From Acidimicrobiales bacterium (lineage in GTDB: Bacteria; Actinomycetota; Acidimicrobiia; Acidimicrobiales; MedAcidi-G1), in contig JAAZZG010000001.1 of NCBI GenBank assembly GCA_014237715.1, forward strand, positions 247,177 through 311,176: a DNA stretch of 64,000 nt. The letters are read 5' to 3'. A program made the position numbers and the translations under genes. A model generated the notes under the pieces. That model was not told the origin of the DNA. It did not search any database and saw only the letters and a program-made list of their open reading frames with translations. Shown here one piece after another: positions 8,841 through 20,629 of this stretch (within the stretch, counting starts at the first letter, position 1; every line of letters begins with the position of its first letter).

Positions 8841-9853
8841 GCGTGCCGGCCATCGTGTTGATAACCGGCGACGACGACGCCCTGGTGACCGAGGCCGTCC
8901 GGGCTGCGGTCACCGCGGCACTCGACGGCGAGGACCGTTCGTTGGCCCTCGAGGAACTCACCGAGGAGGACTACCGGACCGAGGATGGCTTTGAGGTGGC
9001 CCGTCTGGTGGACGCTGCCCAGACCCCACCGTTCCTGACCGGGCGCCGGGTAGTGGTTGGACGTCACCTCGGACGGTTCAGTGACAAGGAGTCGGTGGTG
9101 CCACTCGTGGGTTACCTGGCCGACCCGTTGGATAGCACTGCACTCATCGTCGTCTGGGAGAAGGGCCACGCTCCGGTCCAGCAGCGCCTCAACCCGATAC
9201 CGAAGTCGTTGGCCGAGGCCATCAAGGCGGCCGGTGGCGAGGTCCGTAAGACGACGGTGGGGCGTGGGCGTGAGGCCGACCAGTGGCTTGACGACCGGAT
9301 CGCCGCGGGTCCCGTTGACCTAGATCGACCAGCGAGGGCCCTCGTGGCCCGTCGCCTCGGTGAAGATCGTGCTGGAGTGGTGCCGCTACTGGAGACCCTT
9401 GCTGCGGTGTTCGGTCTGGGAGCCGAGGTCACGGCGGCCGACGTGGAGCCCTTCCTTGGATCAGGTGGCGACGTCGCGCCGTGGGACCTGACCGACGCCA
9501 TCGACGACGGTGACGTTGCCAAGGCATTGGACTGTCTGACCCGGATGCTGGTTGCTGGTGGTCGACACCCGTTGGCCGTCACCGCTGCTCTGCAGGGCCA
9601 CTATGGGCGACTACTCCGGCTTGATGGATCAGGCATCAGAGATCAGGCGGGCGCGGCCGATGCTCTTGGGGTCAAGGGATTTCCCGCCAAGAAGGCGCTG
9701 GCGGCCAGCCGCCGGATGGGCGGCGAGCGGATCGCTCGAGCTGTACGCCTGTTGGCCGCAGCGGACCTGGACCTGCGGGGACGCTCGGCGTGGCCGCAGG
9801 AACTCGTAGTCGAGGTGTTGGTCGCCCGACTAGCGAGCCTATCCCGGCCCTGA
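8837..9853 (+). CDS. holA: DNA polymerase III subunit delta
   Basis: Clamp-loader subunit that opens the beta sliding clamp. The 338-residue length fits. Seen: VLITGDDDALVTEAVRAAV at the N-terminus, the first-domain strand TGRRVVVGRHL, the domain II-III segment LIVVWEKGH, and the C-terminal collar helices (KALDCLTRMLVAGGRHPLAV, then HYGRLLRL and GVKGFPAKKAL), which are characteristic of HolA. It starts inside the stop of the folP2-like gene (ATGA). It converges with rpsT, an arrangement also common in other bacteria, where holA and rpsT are neighbours. Confidence 0.93.
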   Translation: MSVPAIVLITGDDDALVTEAVRAAVTAALDGEDRSLALEELTEEDYRTEDGFEVARLVDAAQTPPFLTGRRVVVGRHLGRFSDKESVVPLVGYLADPLDSTALIVVWEKGHAPVQQRLNPIPKSLAEAIKAAGGEVRKTTVGRGREADQWLDDRIAAGPVDLDRPARALVARRLGEDRAGVVPLLETLAAVFGLGAEVTAADVEPFLGSGGDVAPWDLTDAIDDGDVAKALDCLTRMLVAGGRHPLAVTAALQGHYGRLLRLDGSGIRDQAGAADALGVKGFPAKKALAASRRMGGERIARAVRLLAAADLDLRGRSAWPQELVVEVLVARLASLSRP

Positions 9854-9869
9854 ACCACTGGTATCGGAG

Positions 9870-9886
9870 CCCCCGGCGGCCGGGGG
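9870..9886. terminator. Hairpin between convergent holA and rpsT
   Basis: A 7-bp GC stem CCCCCGG/CCGGGGG with loop CGG, centred between the two stop codons. There is no U-tract on either strand, so termination is probable by position only. Confidence 0.4.
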
Positions 9887-9900
9887 AGAGCCGGCGAGGT

Positions 9901-10161
9901 TCAGCTGGAGAGCGAGTTGAGACGCTTTTGCAGTCGGGCCTTACGGCGCGACGCTGTGTTGGCGTGCAGCACGCCATGGGCCACGGCCTTGTCGATCCTC
10001 TTCATGGCCTCGGCGGCGGCCTCAGCAGCGTTCTCGCCGGACTTGGCGGCCTCGTGAGCCTTTAGGATGCGGGTCTTCAGCTCGGTACGCACGGCGCGGT
10101 TGCGCTGGCGGGCCTTCTCGCTCTGGCGGTTGCGCTTGATCTGGCTCTTGATGTTCGCCAC
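9901..10161 (-). CDS. rpsT: 30S ribosomal protein S20
   Basis: Primary 16S rRNA-binding protein of the small subunit. It has 86 residues, rich in Lys/Arg. Seen: the invariant start [20 protein letters not shown] and the C-terminus [13 protein letters not shown]. The GTG at 10161 is chosen because the mature S20 sequence begins there and GAAGGA lies 8 bases upstream. The frame extends further upstream but that sequence is not S20-like. A -10 element at 10255-10250 predicts a leader of about 80 bases, unlike the leaderless genes nearby. It is divergent from lepA. Confidence 0.97.
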   Translation of the reverse strand: MANIKSQIKRNRQSEKARQRNRAVRTELKTRILKAHEAAKSGENAAEAAAEAMKRIDKAVAHGVLHANTASRRKARLQKRLNSLSS

Positions 10162-10249
10162 GGGCGTGGTCCTTCGGTGTGCTCGATCGGGGTCCGTCGG
10201 TTGACGGGGCCGAGCCGGGGACACAACCCACGGACCGGCACGAGACACG

Positions 10250-10255
10250 ATTCTA
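10250..10255 (-). promoter_or_regulatory. -10 element of rpsT
   Basis: TAGAAT on the minus strand. The predicted start of transcription is near 10243, giving a leader of about 80 bases with a Shine-Dalgarno sequence, a typical arrangement for a ribosomal protein gene. Confidence 0.5.
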
Positions 10256-10340
10256 GCGGTGGTACCGCTCGATCGGTCCGTTCCGTCGTGTGACGCCTAC
10301 CCGCGGACAGATTTCACCGAGAGGGAGGCCTGGCCGCCGG

Positions 10341-10346
10341 TACCGT
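10341..10346 (+). promoter_or_regulatory. -10 element of lepA
   Basis: TACCGT ending 10 bases before the lepA ATG. The transcript would have a leader of no more than about 3 bases. Confidence 0.45.
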
Positions 10347-10356
10347 CTTCGACGGA

Positions 10357-12141
10357 ATGAAACTCTCACGGCTTCGCAACACGTCGATCATCGCCCACAT
10401 CGATCATGGCAAGTCCACACTTGCCGATCGCATGCTTGAGTTGTGCGGTGCCGTGGACCCCCGGGAGATGCGGGACCAGTACCTGGACTCGATGGAACTC
10501 GAGCGGGAACGGGGCATCACCATCAAGTTGCAGAGCGTTCGCCTCGACTGGGGCGACGCGGTCGTCAACCTGATCGACACCCCGGGGCACGTCGATTTCG
10601 GCTACGAGGTAAGTCGGTCGTTGGCGGCTTGCGAGGGCGTGATACTGGTGGTCGACGCCGCCCAGGGGATTGAAGCCCAGACGCTCGCCAATTGCTACCT
10701 GGCGCTCGAGAACGATCTCGAGATCGTGGCCGCCCTCAACAAGATCGACCTCCCGGCCGCCGAGCCTGACCGGTACGCGGAGGAGATCGAACAGGTGCTG
10801 GGCATCCCGGCTGAGGAGATCCTGCACATCAGCGCCAAGACCGGGGAGGGCGTCGCAGAACTACTCGACGCAGTGGTCGAACGCACGCCTCCGCCTGCGG
10901 GTGACCCGGACGCGCCACTCCAGGCTCTGGTCTTTGACAGCCATTTTGACCAGTACCGGGGCGTGGTGTCTTCCATCCGGGTGGTCAACGGCCGTCTCCC
11001 GGCCGAGGCTTCGCTCCGGTTCATGCAGGCCAACGCGGTTCACGTTGCCGATGAGATCGGCGTTCGGCGACCCGACCTGACGCCGGTGGCTGAACTTGGC
11101 CCGGGTGAGGTGGGCTACCTGCTGGCCGGCATCAAGGACGTCGGCGAGGCCCGCTCTGGCGAGACGGTCACCACCAGCCGGAACGGTTCGACCGAGGCCC
11201 TCGAGGGGTACCGCGAGCCTCAACCCATGGTGTTCAGCGGCCTCTACCCGATCGACGGCGATGAGTTCAACGACCTCCGCGACGCTCTCGAGAAGCTACG
11301 ACTCAACGATTCGAGTTTCACCTACGAGCCCGAGACATCCGGGGCCCTTGGATTCGGCTTCCGGTGCGGTTTCCTCGGGCTACTCCACATGGAGATCGTG
11401 CGCGAGCGTCTGGAACGGGAGTTCGGCCTGAGTCTCATCACGACGGCTCCGTCAGTGGAATACCGGGTGGTATGCACCAACGGAGAGGTGCTCGAGATCG
11501 ACAACCCGTGCGACCTTCCGCCGGCCGGAGAAATCGCCGATATCGAAGAACCGTTCCTGTTGGCTCACGTCATCACGCCGACCGCTTTCACGGGCGCTCT
11601 CATGGAGCTCTGTCAAGAACGCCGTGGCGAGCTGGAGGGCATCACATACCTGTCGCCCGAACGGGTCGAGATCAAGTACCACCTGCCTCTCGCCGAAGTG
11701 GTCATCGACTTCTTCGACCAGATGAAGAGTCGCACTCAGGGGTACGCCAGCCTCGACTACGAGCCCGAGGGCTATCGCCAGTCCGATCTGGTGAAGGTCG
11801 ACATCCTGCTGCACGGCGAACCAGTCGACGCCTTCTCGGCGGTCGTTCACCGTGACAATGCCGACGTGTACGGCCGGAAGATGACGGCCAAGCTAAAGGA
11901 GCTCATTCCCCGGCAGCAGTTTGAGGTCCCGATCCAGGCGGCCATCGGCGGCCGGATCATCGCCCGGCAGACTGTCCGGGCTTTCCGTAAGGACGTCACG
12001 GCCAAGCTTTATGGCGGTGATATCACACGGAAGCGAAAGCTGTTGGAGAAGCAGAAGGAGGGCAAGAAGAAGATGAAGTCGATTGGACGCGTCGACGTGC
12101 CCCAGGAAGCTTTCATCTCCGCCCTCAAGCTCGACGAATGA
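10357..12141 (+). CDS. lepA: Elongation factor 4 (LepA)
   Basis: Ribosome-bound translational GTPase. The 594-residue length is normal. Seen: G1 [13 protein letters not shown] at about residue 15, the switch region with RGITIK, G3 [21 protein letters not shown]4 NKIDLP, domain II, and the LepA-specific C-terminal domain ([11 protein letters not shown], then [15 protein letters not shown]). It ends with the lysine-rich tail [16 protein letters not shown] typical of the family. No usable Shine-Dalgarno is seen, but a -10 hexamer lies 10 bases upstream. It precedes the hrcA-dnaJ-rsmE cluster, a very common order in bacteria. Confidence 0.98.
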   Translation: MKLSRLRNTSIIAHIDHGKSTLADRMLELCGAVDPREMRDQYLDSMELERERGITIKLQSVRLDWGDAVVNLIDTPGHVDFGYEVSRSLAACEGVILVVDAAQGIEAQTLANCYLALENDLEIVAALNKIDLPAAEPDRYAEEIEQVLGIPAEEILHISAKTGEGVAELLDAVVERTPPPAGDPDAPLQALVFDSHFDQYRGVVSSIRVVNGRLPAEASLRFMQANAVHVADEIGVRRPDLTPVAELGPGEVGYLLAGIKDVGEARSGETVTTSRNGSTEALEGYREPQPMVFSGLYPIDGDEFNDLRDALEKLRLNDSSFTYEPETSGALGFGFRCGFLGLLHMEIVRERLEREFGLSLITTAPSVEYRVVCTNGEVLEIDNPCDLPPAGEIADIEEPFLLAHVITPTAFTGALMELCQERRGELEGITYLSPERVEIKYHLPLAEVVIDFFDQMKSRTQGYASLDYEPEGYRQSDLVKVDILLHGEPVDAFSAVVHRDNADVYGRKMTAKLKELIPRQQFEVPIQAAIGGRIIARQTVRAFRKDVTAKLYGGDITRKRKLLEKQKEGKKKMKSIGRVDVPQEAFISALKLDE

Positions 12142-12237
12142 CCCGGGTGGGCCCGGTCTGGGCCACTGACCGCTCCGGCCGGTCCGCCTGACGGAAATGG
12201 GGGCGTGGACCCCACGGGCCGTCGGGAGCCCCGCCGG

Positions 12238-12243
12238 TAGCAT
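12238..12243 (+). promoter_or_regulatory. -10 element of hrcA
   Basis: TAGCAT followed by 7 bases and the GTG at 12251, predicting a leaderless hrcA-dnaJ-rsmE transcript. I see no CIRCE inverted repeat at this site. Confidence 0.5.
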
Positions 12244-12250
12244 CGGCCCC

Positions 12251-13258
12251 GTGTTGGAGGACCGGAAGGCGGCAATTCTGAGTGCGGTGGTCGAGGAGTA
12301 CATCGACACCGCACAGCCTGTGGGATCAGCGCGCATTGCCGGATCCGGCGACGTCGGGGTTTCAGCGGCCACCGTTCGTAACGAACTGGCCAATCTCGAG
12401 GAGCAGGGCTACCTGGTTCAGCCCCATACCTCGGCGGGCCGGGTGCCGACCGAGAAGGCCTACCGCTTCTTCGTGGATCGCATGGATGGGCCCGGACCGT
12501 TGGACGCCGCGGACCGCGAGCAGGTCCAGGCGTTCTTCCGCCGGTCGCACCGCGAGATGGAGCAGATGCTCTCCGACACGAGCAGCCTCCTCTCGGATCT
12601 CACTGGAAGTGCCGCGGTCGTGCTGGCACCCGATCGCGACCACCAGGAGGTTCGGTCGGTTCAGGTGGTGGGCCTCACCCGTGACCTCGCCCTGCTAGTG
12701 CTGGTTATGGCTAACGGAACCGTGGAAAAGCACACACTCGAGTTGACCGGCCCGTCGGCGGATCCGTCGGAGGCCACACTGGCCATAGCGGCGGCGCACC
12801 TATCAGCGGCTCTCATCGGTCACAGCTTGTCGGCGGTGCCCGGTACGCCGGTGACCGGCGACGACAAGGTCGACGCGGTGCTCGCCGTGGTCAGCGGAAT
12901 TCTCGAGGCACGTACCGAGTCGGCAGATCGGGCCTTTGTGGGCGGGACGTCCCGGGTGGCTGAGGCGTTTGGTGAAGTCGAGCGGGTACGGCAAGTGCTG
13001 GATGTATTGGAGCGTCAGTTCATCGTGGTGACGATGATCCGTGATGTGATCGACCGGGGCATGAGCGTGGCGATCGGTACCGAGACGGGGATCGAACCCT
13101 TGGCCGACTGTTCACTGGTCGTGGCGCCCTATGAGATCGACGGTGAGGCCGCCGGGTCGATCGGCGTGCTCGGCCCGACCCGTATGGACTACTCGCAGGC
13201 CCTTGCCACCGTGGCCGTCGTGGGACGGCGCCTTGGCGACCGTCTCACCGAAGGCTGA
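12251..13258 (+). CDS. hrcA: Heat-inducible transcription repressor HrcA
   Basis: Represses chaperone genes by binding CIRCE. The protein has 335 residues from the GTG at 12251. Seen: the winged-helix N-terminus ([17 protein letters not shown], then [19 protein letters not shown], then [20 protein letters not shown]), the central GAF-like domain and the C-terminus [20 protein letters not shown]. The start follows the family N-terminus and the -10 spacing; an in-frame upstream ATG would add residues unlike HrcA. dnaJ follows after 16 bases. The CIRCE target, probably groES/groEL, is not in this window. Confidence 0.96.
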   Translation: MLEDRKAAILSAVVEEYIDTAQPVGSARIAGSGDVGVSAATVRNELANLEEQGYLVQPHTSAGRVPTEKAYRFFVDRMDGPGPLDAADREQVQAFFRRSHREMEQMLSDTSSLLSDLTGSAAVVLAPDRDHQEVRSVQVVGLTRDLALLVLVMANGTVEKHTLELTGPSADPSEATLAIAAAHLSAALIGHSLSAVPGTPVTGDDKVDAVLAVVSGILEARTESADRAFVGGTSRVAEAFGEVERVRQVLDVLERQFIVVTMIRDVIDRGMSVAIGTETGIEPLADCSLVVAPYEIDGEAAGSIGVLGPTRMDYSQALATVAVVGRRLGDRLTEG

Positions 13259-13274
13259 GCGGGAGAACCCGGAC

Positions 13275-14423
13275 ATGACCGAACGCGATCCGTATGACGT
13301 TCTGGGCGTGTCCCGGGACGCCTCGGCCGACGAGATCAAGAAGTCGTATCGACGACTAGCCCGCGAACACCACCCCGACGCCAACCACGGCGGCAATGCC
13401 GGGGCGGCTGAAGCGGAATTTAAGGCAGTAGCCGCTGCCTACGAGGTGCTGTCCGACCCCGAACGTCGTGACCGGTTCGACCGCTTCGGGCATACCGGGT
13501 CTGCTGGCCCCGGCGATCCGTTCGCTGGTTTCGGCGACATCTTCGAGTCGTTTTTCGGAAACTCGGGCTTCGGTGGATCCGGATCCCCGTTTGGCGGCGG
13601 CGGCTTCGGTGGAGGAGGACGACGTCATGCCGGCCCGCCCCCCGGGGAGGACCTGGAGACCGTTCTCGAGGTCGACTTCGAGGAGGCGGTGTTCGGTTCC
13701 GACGCCGAGGTCTCGGTGCGGACGGCCGTGGCCTGTGAGGACTGTGAAGCCACCGGCGCCGCGCCGGGCTCGAGTCCCGAGACGTGTAGTGGATGCGGTG
13801 GTGCCGGTCAGGTTCAGCGGGTTCGCCAGTCGATGCTGGGCCAGATGGTGACCAGCACGGCCTGTCCGACGTGTTCGGGTCGTGGACAGGTCATCGCGGA
13901 CCCGTGCGGGAGTTGTGGCGGCGAGGGTCGGAGCGTCGAAGAGCGATCCTTCACCGTCCAGGTGCGAGCCGGCGTCGACGAAGGGACGACCCTTCGCCTG
14001 ACGGGACGGGGTGCCGTGGGGCCACGGGGTGGACCGGCCGGCGACCTCTACGTTCGGATACGGGTACGACCTCATCCGATCTTCGAACGCCACGGCGTTG
14101 ATCTTCTGCACCGGTTGCATCTGCCGATGACACAGGCGGGCCTAGGGGTGATCCTGGACTACGAGACCCTTGACGGGGTCGAGGAGCTGGCCATTCCGCG
14201 TGGGACGGAAACCGGCGAGGTTTTCCGGTTCAGGGGTCGTGGCGTTCCCCACCTGCAGGGCCGTGGTCGTGGTGACTTGGTGGTCGAGGTACACGTTGAC
14301 ACGCCAACTGAGCTCAGCGAGGAAGCTGAGGTTCTCCTCAGGGCTCTGGCCGACGAGCGCGGCGAGGTAGTGGCCGACGCCGATGAGGGCCTCATCTCCA
14401 AGATTCGCTCGGCGTTCCGGTAG
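13275..14423 (+). CDS. dnaJ: Chaperone protein DnaJ
   Basis: Hsp40 co-chaperone that stimulates DnaK ATPase. The protein has 382 residues. Seen: J domain 5-70 with HHPD, a Gly/Phe-rich linker 75-120, four zinc-finger repeats ([32 protein letters not shown]) at about 155-215, and the C-terminal substrate domain with [18 protein letters not shown]. All four CxxCxGxG-type repeats keep both cysteines, so it is a full type I DnaJ. The start ATG lies 16 bases after hrcA; an upstream extension in the same frame overlaps hrcA and is rejected. Actinobacteria often carry two dnaJ genes; the hrcA link makes this the DnaJ2 type. Confidence 0.97.
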   Translation: MTERDPYDVLGVSRDASADEIKKSYRRLAREHHPDANHGGNAGAAEAEFKAVAAAYEVLSDPERRDRFDRFGHTGSAGPGDPFAGFGDIFESFFGNSGFGGSGSPFGGGGFGGGGRRHAGPPPGEDLETVLEVDFEEAVFGSDAEVSVRTAVACEDCEATGAAPGSSPETCSGCGGAGQVQRVRQSMLGQMVTSTACPTCSGRGQVIADPCGSCGGEGRSVEERSFTVQVRAGVDEGTTLRLTGRGAVGPRGGPAGDLYVRIRVRPHPIFERHGVDLLHRLHLPMTQAGLGVILDYETLDGVEELAIPRGTETGEVFRFRGRGVPHLQGRGRGDLVVEVHVDTPTELSEEAEVLLRALADERGEVVADADEGLISKIRSAFR

Positions 14424-14437
14424 GTCCGGCGGGACCG

Positions 14438-15166
14438 GTGAACGACATCCCGGGTGAAGCGGTTCTTCCTGACGGGCGTGGGGGTCCGCATGTGTTTGTG
14501 GCTGATGCGTCGGCCCCGGTGTTGGATGACGGTGACCACCACCACCTGGCTCGCGTATTGCGGTTGCGCGACGGCGATCCGATTACGGTTGGGGACGGTG
14601 CGGGTCGTTGGGGCCGGGCGGTGTTTCGCTCTTCCGACGAGCCCGAGCTGACCGCCGAGGTGGTCGTGGTGGCGGAGGCTGAGTCGACGGTGGCCGTGGG
14701 CTTCGCTCTCATCAAGGGCGGACGACCCGAGTTGGTGGTTCAGAAGTTGACGGAGTTGGGGGTCGACCGGATCCTCCCGCTGACTGCCGAGCGGTCGGTG
14801 GTGCGATGGGACGACACCAAGGCGAGCGCCCAGGTGGAGCGATTCAGACGGGTGGCCCGGGAGGCTGCCATGCAGTCGCGTCGCGTGTGGTTGCCTCAGA
14901 TCGACGAGGTCTCGGCACCCGGTGAGGTCGTGGTGGCTCACGGTCTAGCGGTGGCCGAGCACGGTGGCGACCCGATCGACGGTTCGGTCCGGGCGCTGCT
15001 GGTCGGACCAGAGGGCGGGTGGACCACCGATGAACTGGTGGATCACCGGACGGTGAGTCTCGGCCAGACGGTACTGCGGGCCGAGACAGCGGCCATCGTG
15101 GCCGGAACGCTGCTCACGGCAATCCGCGACGGAAGGGTCTCGCCACCTGCCGGACCTACGGCGTGA
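14438..15166 (+). CDS. rsmE: 16S rRNA (uracil-1498-N3)-methyltransferase
   Basis: Methylates U1498 of 16S rRNA; a SPOUT-fold enzyme of 242 residues. Seen: the PUA-like N-terminal domain (HHHLARVLRLRDGDPITVGDG) and the knot region ALIKGGRPELVVQKLTELGV. The SAM-binding end contains LLVGPEGGWTTDELV and LGQTVLRAETAAIVA. GTG start, 14 bases after dnaJ. The dnaJ-rsmE linkage is widely conserved. Confidence 0.95.
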   Translation: MNDIPGEAVLPDGRGGPHVFVADASAPVLDDGDHHHLARVLRLRDGDPITVGDGAGRWGRAVFRSSDEPELTAEVVVVAEAESTVAVGFALIKGGRPELVVQKLTELGVDRILPLTAERSVVRWDDTKASAQVERFRRVAREAAMQSRRVWLPQIDEVSAPGEVVVAHGLAVAEHGGDPIDGSVRALLVGPEGGWTTDELVDHRTVSLGQTVLRAETAAIVAGTLLTAIRDGRVSPPAGPTA

Positions 15167-15195
15167 GGCCTACTGGCTGTCAAATCTGATCAGCA

Positions 15196-15224
15196 TTGCA
15201 ACCACGGAGCGCGGTCAGTACCGT
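15196..15224 (+). promoter_or_regulatory. Promoter of the bldD homologue
   Basis: TTGCAA, a 17-bp spacer, then TACCGT, 8 bases before the GTG at 15233. It is one of the few promoters here with a recognisable -35, and it predicts a leaderless transcript. Confidence 0.6.
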
Positions 15225-15232
15225 CACGACCC

Positions 15233-15793
15233 GTGGCCGACTCTTTCTCCCGTCCGACCGCCTCCGGGTCAACCCCGTCGGCGACCGACGACGATTACAG
15301 CATCCGTCTCGGCGAACGCATCCGGGTCATTCGGCGTCAGAAGCGGCTCTCCCTGCAGGACGTTGAGGCCCGTTCCGAGTCGGAGTTCAAGGCTTCGGTG
15401 CTGGGTGCCTACGAACGTGGCGAACGGGCCGTCTCGGTACCTCGCCTCCACCGCCTGGCCGAATTCTACGACGTCCCCGTCGACCAGTTGCTTCCGGCGG
15501 TACTGGGCGAGGTTCGGGTCGAAGCGGCAGGAGACGAACCACCGGCATGGGTGCCTGGCCAGAAGGTGGTGATCGACCTGATCGCCATGGTCGACGCATT
15601 GGGCCCCGAGGTGGAGCTCATCCGGCGGTATCTCGGAATCATCCAGGTCAAGCGTCAGGACTTCAACGGGAGGGTCCTGACCATCCGTCAGGACGACCTC
15701 CAGGCGTTGGCTGCCATCCTCGGCACCGGGGTCGATGATGCGGCTCCCCGCCTTGCCGAAATGGGCCTTCTGCGGCCCATCGCTCTTCTCTGA
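15233..15793 (+). CDS. bldD: BldD-like transcription regulator
   Basis: A cytoplasmic DNA-binding regulator of 186 residues. Residues 23-90 are an XRE-type helix-turn-helix (LGERIRVIRRQKRLSLQDVE, then GAYERGERAVSVPRLHRLAEF) closely matching Streptomyces BldD. Residues 110-183 match the BldD C-terminal domain, including RQD at 141-143 and RQDD at 152-155 with eight residues between. That is the RxD-X8-RxxD signature that binds tetrameric cyclic-di-GMP in Streptomyces. It therefore probably represses its regulon when bound to c-di-GMP (inference). The first 20 residues are Ser/Pro-rich and extra. It stands alone between rsmE and secA. Confidence 0.9.
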   Translation: MADSFSRPTASGSTPSATDDDYSIRLGERIRVIRRQKRLSLQDVEARSESEFKASVLGAYERGERAVSVPRLHRLAEFYDVPVDQLLPAVLGEVRVEAAGDEPPAWVPGQKVVIDLIAMVDALGPEVELIRRYLGIIQVKRQDFNGRVLTIRQDDLQALAAILGTGVDDAAPRLAEMGLLRPIALL

Positions 15794-15816
15794 TCGGCCT
15801 CTGACCGGTCCTGTCC

Positions 15817-15831
15817 GGCCCGCCACGGGCC
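15817..15831 (+). terminator. Possible terminator after bldD
   Basis: A perfect 6-bp stem GGCCCG/CGGGCC with loop CCA, 24 bases after the bldD stop. No U-tract follows, so this is weak. Confidence 0.3.
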
Positions 15832-15854
15832 CCTGAGGGGAGGCCGTCGACCGG

Positions 15855-15860
15855 TATCCT
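15855..15860 (+). promoter_or_regulatory. -10 element of secA
   Basis: TATCCT ending 9 bases before the secA ATG; near-leaderless. No Shine-Dalgarno sequence. Confidence 0.5.
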
Positions 15861-15869
15861 CATCGGACC

Positions 15870-18656
<2,787 letters not shown>

Positions 18657-18657
18657 C

Positions 18658-19767
18658 GTGCAGAACTTCGTTCCCGACCTGGCCGCGCTGAGGATCCGTC
18701 TCGATGAGGCCGCCGGCTACCTCCGGATCCCCGAGCAGGCAAAACGTCGGGTCGACCTGGAGACCGAGATGGCAGACCCAGACCTGTGGAACGACCAGGA
18801 TCGTGGTCGACGCGTCCAGAAGGATCTGGCCTCGGTCATCGAGGATCTCGACCTCCACGCCGGCCTGACCGGCGACATCGAGGAAGCCGAGACGTTGGTC
18901 GAGATGGCCGTCGAGGAGGCTGACGACAGCCTGGAGGGAGAGATCGCCGCGGCAGTGGCATCTCTGGCCAGTCGCTTTGAAGAACTCGAGTTGCGGTCGC
19001 TGTTCAGCGGTCAGTACGACGAGAGCGACGCGGTCTGTCAGGTGCAGTCCGGAGCGGGCGGTACCGATGCGCAGGACTGGGCTGAGACCCTGCTGCGTAT
19101 GTACACCCGGTGGGCCGACCGGCGGGGCTTCGCCCTCCAGGTTGAGTCCATCTCAGAAGGCACCGAGGCCGGCATCAGTTCGGCCGAGTTTGTAGTGCGT
19201 GGCCGCTACGCCTTCGGGCTCCTGCAGGCCGAACGTGGTGTCCACCGACTGGTTCGGATCTCGCCGTTCAACAAGGAGGCCAAGCGGCAGACGGCGTTCG
19301 CCTCACTGCAGGTCGTTCCGTTCTTCGACGAGATCGTCGACGAGATCGACATCGACGAGACCGACCTTCGCATTGACACCTACCGTTCGTCGGGTGCCGG
19401 CGGCCAGCATGTCAACGTGACCGATTCGGCAGTTCGCATCACCCACCTGCCGACCGGTGTCGTGACGTCATGCCAGAACGAACGCAGTCAGCACCAGAAC
19501 AAGGACAAGGCCATGCAGATGCTGGCCGCGCGCCTGCTCGACCTGGAACGTCAGAAGCGCGATGCCGAACTGGCACAGATCGGCGGCGAGAAGCTGATCG
19601 TCGACTTCGGTAGCCAGATCCGATCCTACGTATTGCAGCCGTACCAGATGGTCAAGGATCTGCGGACCGAGCATGAGGTGGGCGACGTGGCCAGTGTGCT
19701 GGATGGTGACCTGGATGGCTTCATGGAGTCGTACCTTCGCTGGTCACGGACCAACGCCACCAGCTGA
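18658..19767 (+). CDS. prfB: Peptide chain release factor 2
   Basis: Terminates translation at UGA/UAA. The protein has 369 residues. Seen: the stop-codon recognition tripeptide SPF in ISPFNKEAKRQTAF and the catalytic GGQ in SSGAGGQHVNVTDSAV, followed by CQNERSQHQNKDKAM. The GTG start at 18658 has GGAG 6 bases upstream inside the end of secA. An ATG-type extension further upstream would overlap secA heavily. The frame is continuous, so there is no programmed +1 frameshift of the E. coli type. Probably cotranscribed with secA. Confidence 0.97.
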   Translation: MQNFVPDLAALRIRLDEAAGYLRIPEQAKRRVDLETEMADPDLWNDQDRGRRVQKDLASVIEDLDLHAGLTGDIEEAETLVEMAVEEADDSLEGEIAAAVASLASRFEELELRSLFSGQYDESDAVCQVQSGAGGTDAQDWAETLLRMYTRWADRRGFALQVESISEGTEAGISSAEFVVRGRYAFGLLQAERGVHRLVRISPFNKEAKRQTAFASLQVVPFFDEIVDEIDIDETDLRIDTYRSSGAGGQHVNVTDSAVRITHLPTGVVTSCQNERSQHQNKDKAMQMLAARLLDLERQKRDAELAQIGGEKLIVDFGSQIRSYVLQPYQMVKDLRTEHEVGDVASVLDGDLDGFMESYLRWSRTNATS

Positions 19768-19843
19768 CCGGCCGGCCCTGAAGGAACCCGCTGACCGAGT
19801 AGCCGACCGGATCGGCTGACCCGATGGGCGGGGGTCCCTCTGG

Positions 19844-19849
19844 TACCGT
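19844..19849 (+). promoter_or_regulatory. -10 element upstream of the ftsE leader ORF
   Basis: TACCGT, followed by 7 bases and a GTG at 19857 that opens a 17-codon ORF. The spacing is the same as at the leaderless genes in this window. Confidence 0.5.
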
Positions 19850-19856
19850 GCGCGCC

Positions 19857-19910
19857 GTGCCGATCCGACCGATCCGACTTGTCGCGACCCGATCGGAGGA
19901 CGGTCGATGA
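19857..19910 (+). CDS. Putative leaderless leader peptide coupled to ftsE
   Basis: GTG, 16 further codons and TGA. The product would read [17 protein letters not shown]. The predicted transcript start is the G of this GTG. Its TGA overlaps the ftsE ATG (ATGA at 19907-19910), so ribosomes that initiate at the 5' end would stop exactly on the ftsE start. ftsE also has its own GGAGGA upstream. The peptide has no recognised domain, contains three CGA Arg codons and one other Arg codon, and may act only through coupling. This is inferred from position and frame, not from homology. Confidence 0.4.
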   Translation: MPIRPIRLVATRSEDGR

Positions 19911-20584
19911 TTCGACTCGAGGGCGTCTCGAAGGTCTACAAGGGTGACGTGGTTGCCCTGAAGAACGCCACCGCCGAGATCCAGCGCGGCGAGTTCGTCT
20001 TCCTGGTTGGGCCGTCGGGTTCGGGCAAGTCGACCTTCATCCGGTTGCTAAACCGTGAAGAGGTGGCTGACGAGGGCCGGATTATGGTGGCCGGCAAGGA
20101 CCTCGGCGAGATGAGCACATGGCGGGTGCCGTACCTGCGTCGCCAGATCGGTTACATCTTCCAGGACTACAAACTCCTGCCCAAGAAGACGGTGTACGAG
20201 AACGTGGCCTTCGGCCTCGAAGTGATTGGGCGTCCGCGCCAGGTCATCCGCACCCAGGTGCCGGCCATCCTCGAGTTGGTGGGCCTCAGCCGCAAGTCTG
20301 AACGGCTACCTGATGAACTGTCCGGCGGTGAACAGCAGCGGGTGTCCATTGCCCGCGCCTTCGTGAACCGGCCGTTGATCCTGTTGGCCGACGAGCCGAC
20401 CGGAAACCTCGACCCTGCCACCTCAGTGGGGATCATGCGCCTGCTGGATCGCATCAACCGGAGCGGCACCACGGTTGTCATGGCCACCCACGATCGGGGC
20501 ATTGTCGACACGATGCGTCGACGGGTCATCGAGTTGGACCGTGGAGTGATCCGACGTGACGAGTCTCAGGGCGTGTACGAGTGA
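19907..20584 (+). CDS. ftsE: Cell division ATP-binding protein FtsE
   Basis: ATPase of the FtsEX complex that controls septal peptidoglycan hydrolases. The protein has 225 residues. Seen: Walker [18 protein letters not shown] (about 35-50), Q-loop [21 protein letters not shown] signature [14 protein letters not shown], Walker [15 protein letters not shown] and the H-loop MATHDRG. The start ATG has GGAGGA 6 bases upstream and overlaps the stop of a short leader ORF. ftsX follows after 45 bases. Confidence 0.98.
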   Translation: MIRLEGVSKVYKGDVVALKNATAEIQRGEFVFLVGPSGSGKSTFIRLLNREEVADEGRIMVAGKDLGEMSTWRVPYLRRQIGYIFQDYKLLPKKTVYENVAFGLEVIGRPRQVIRTQVPAILELVGLSRKSERLPDELSGGEQQRVSIARAFVNRPLILLADEPTGNLDPATSVGIMRLLDRINRSGTTVVMATHDRGIVDTMRRRVIELDRGVIRRDESQGVYE

Positions 20585-20629
20585 GCTCGCCGGTATCTGA
20601 GATGGTGGCGACGGGGCGGGTGGACTGAC

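Noticed and set aside
12142-13274. CIRCE element near hrcA or dnaJ
   Set aside because: No TTAGCACTC-N9-GAGTGCTAA-like repeat is visible; only a lone GAGTGC occurs inside hrcA.
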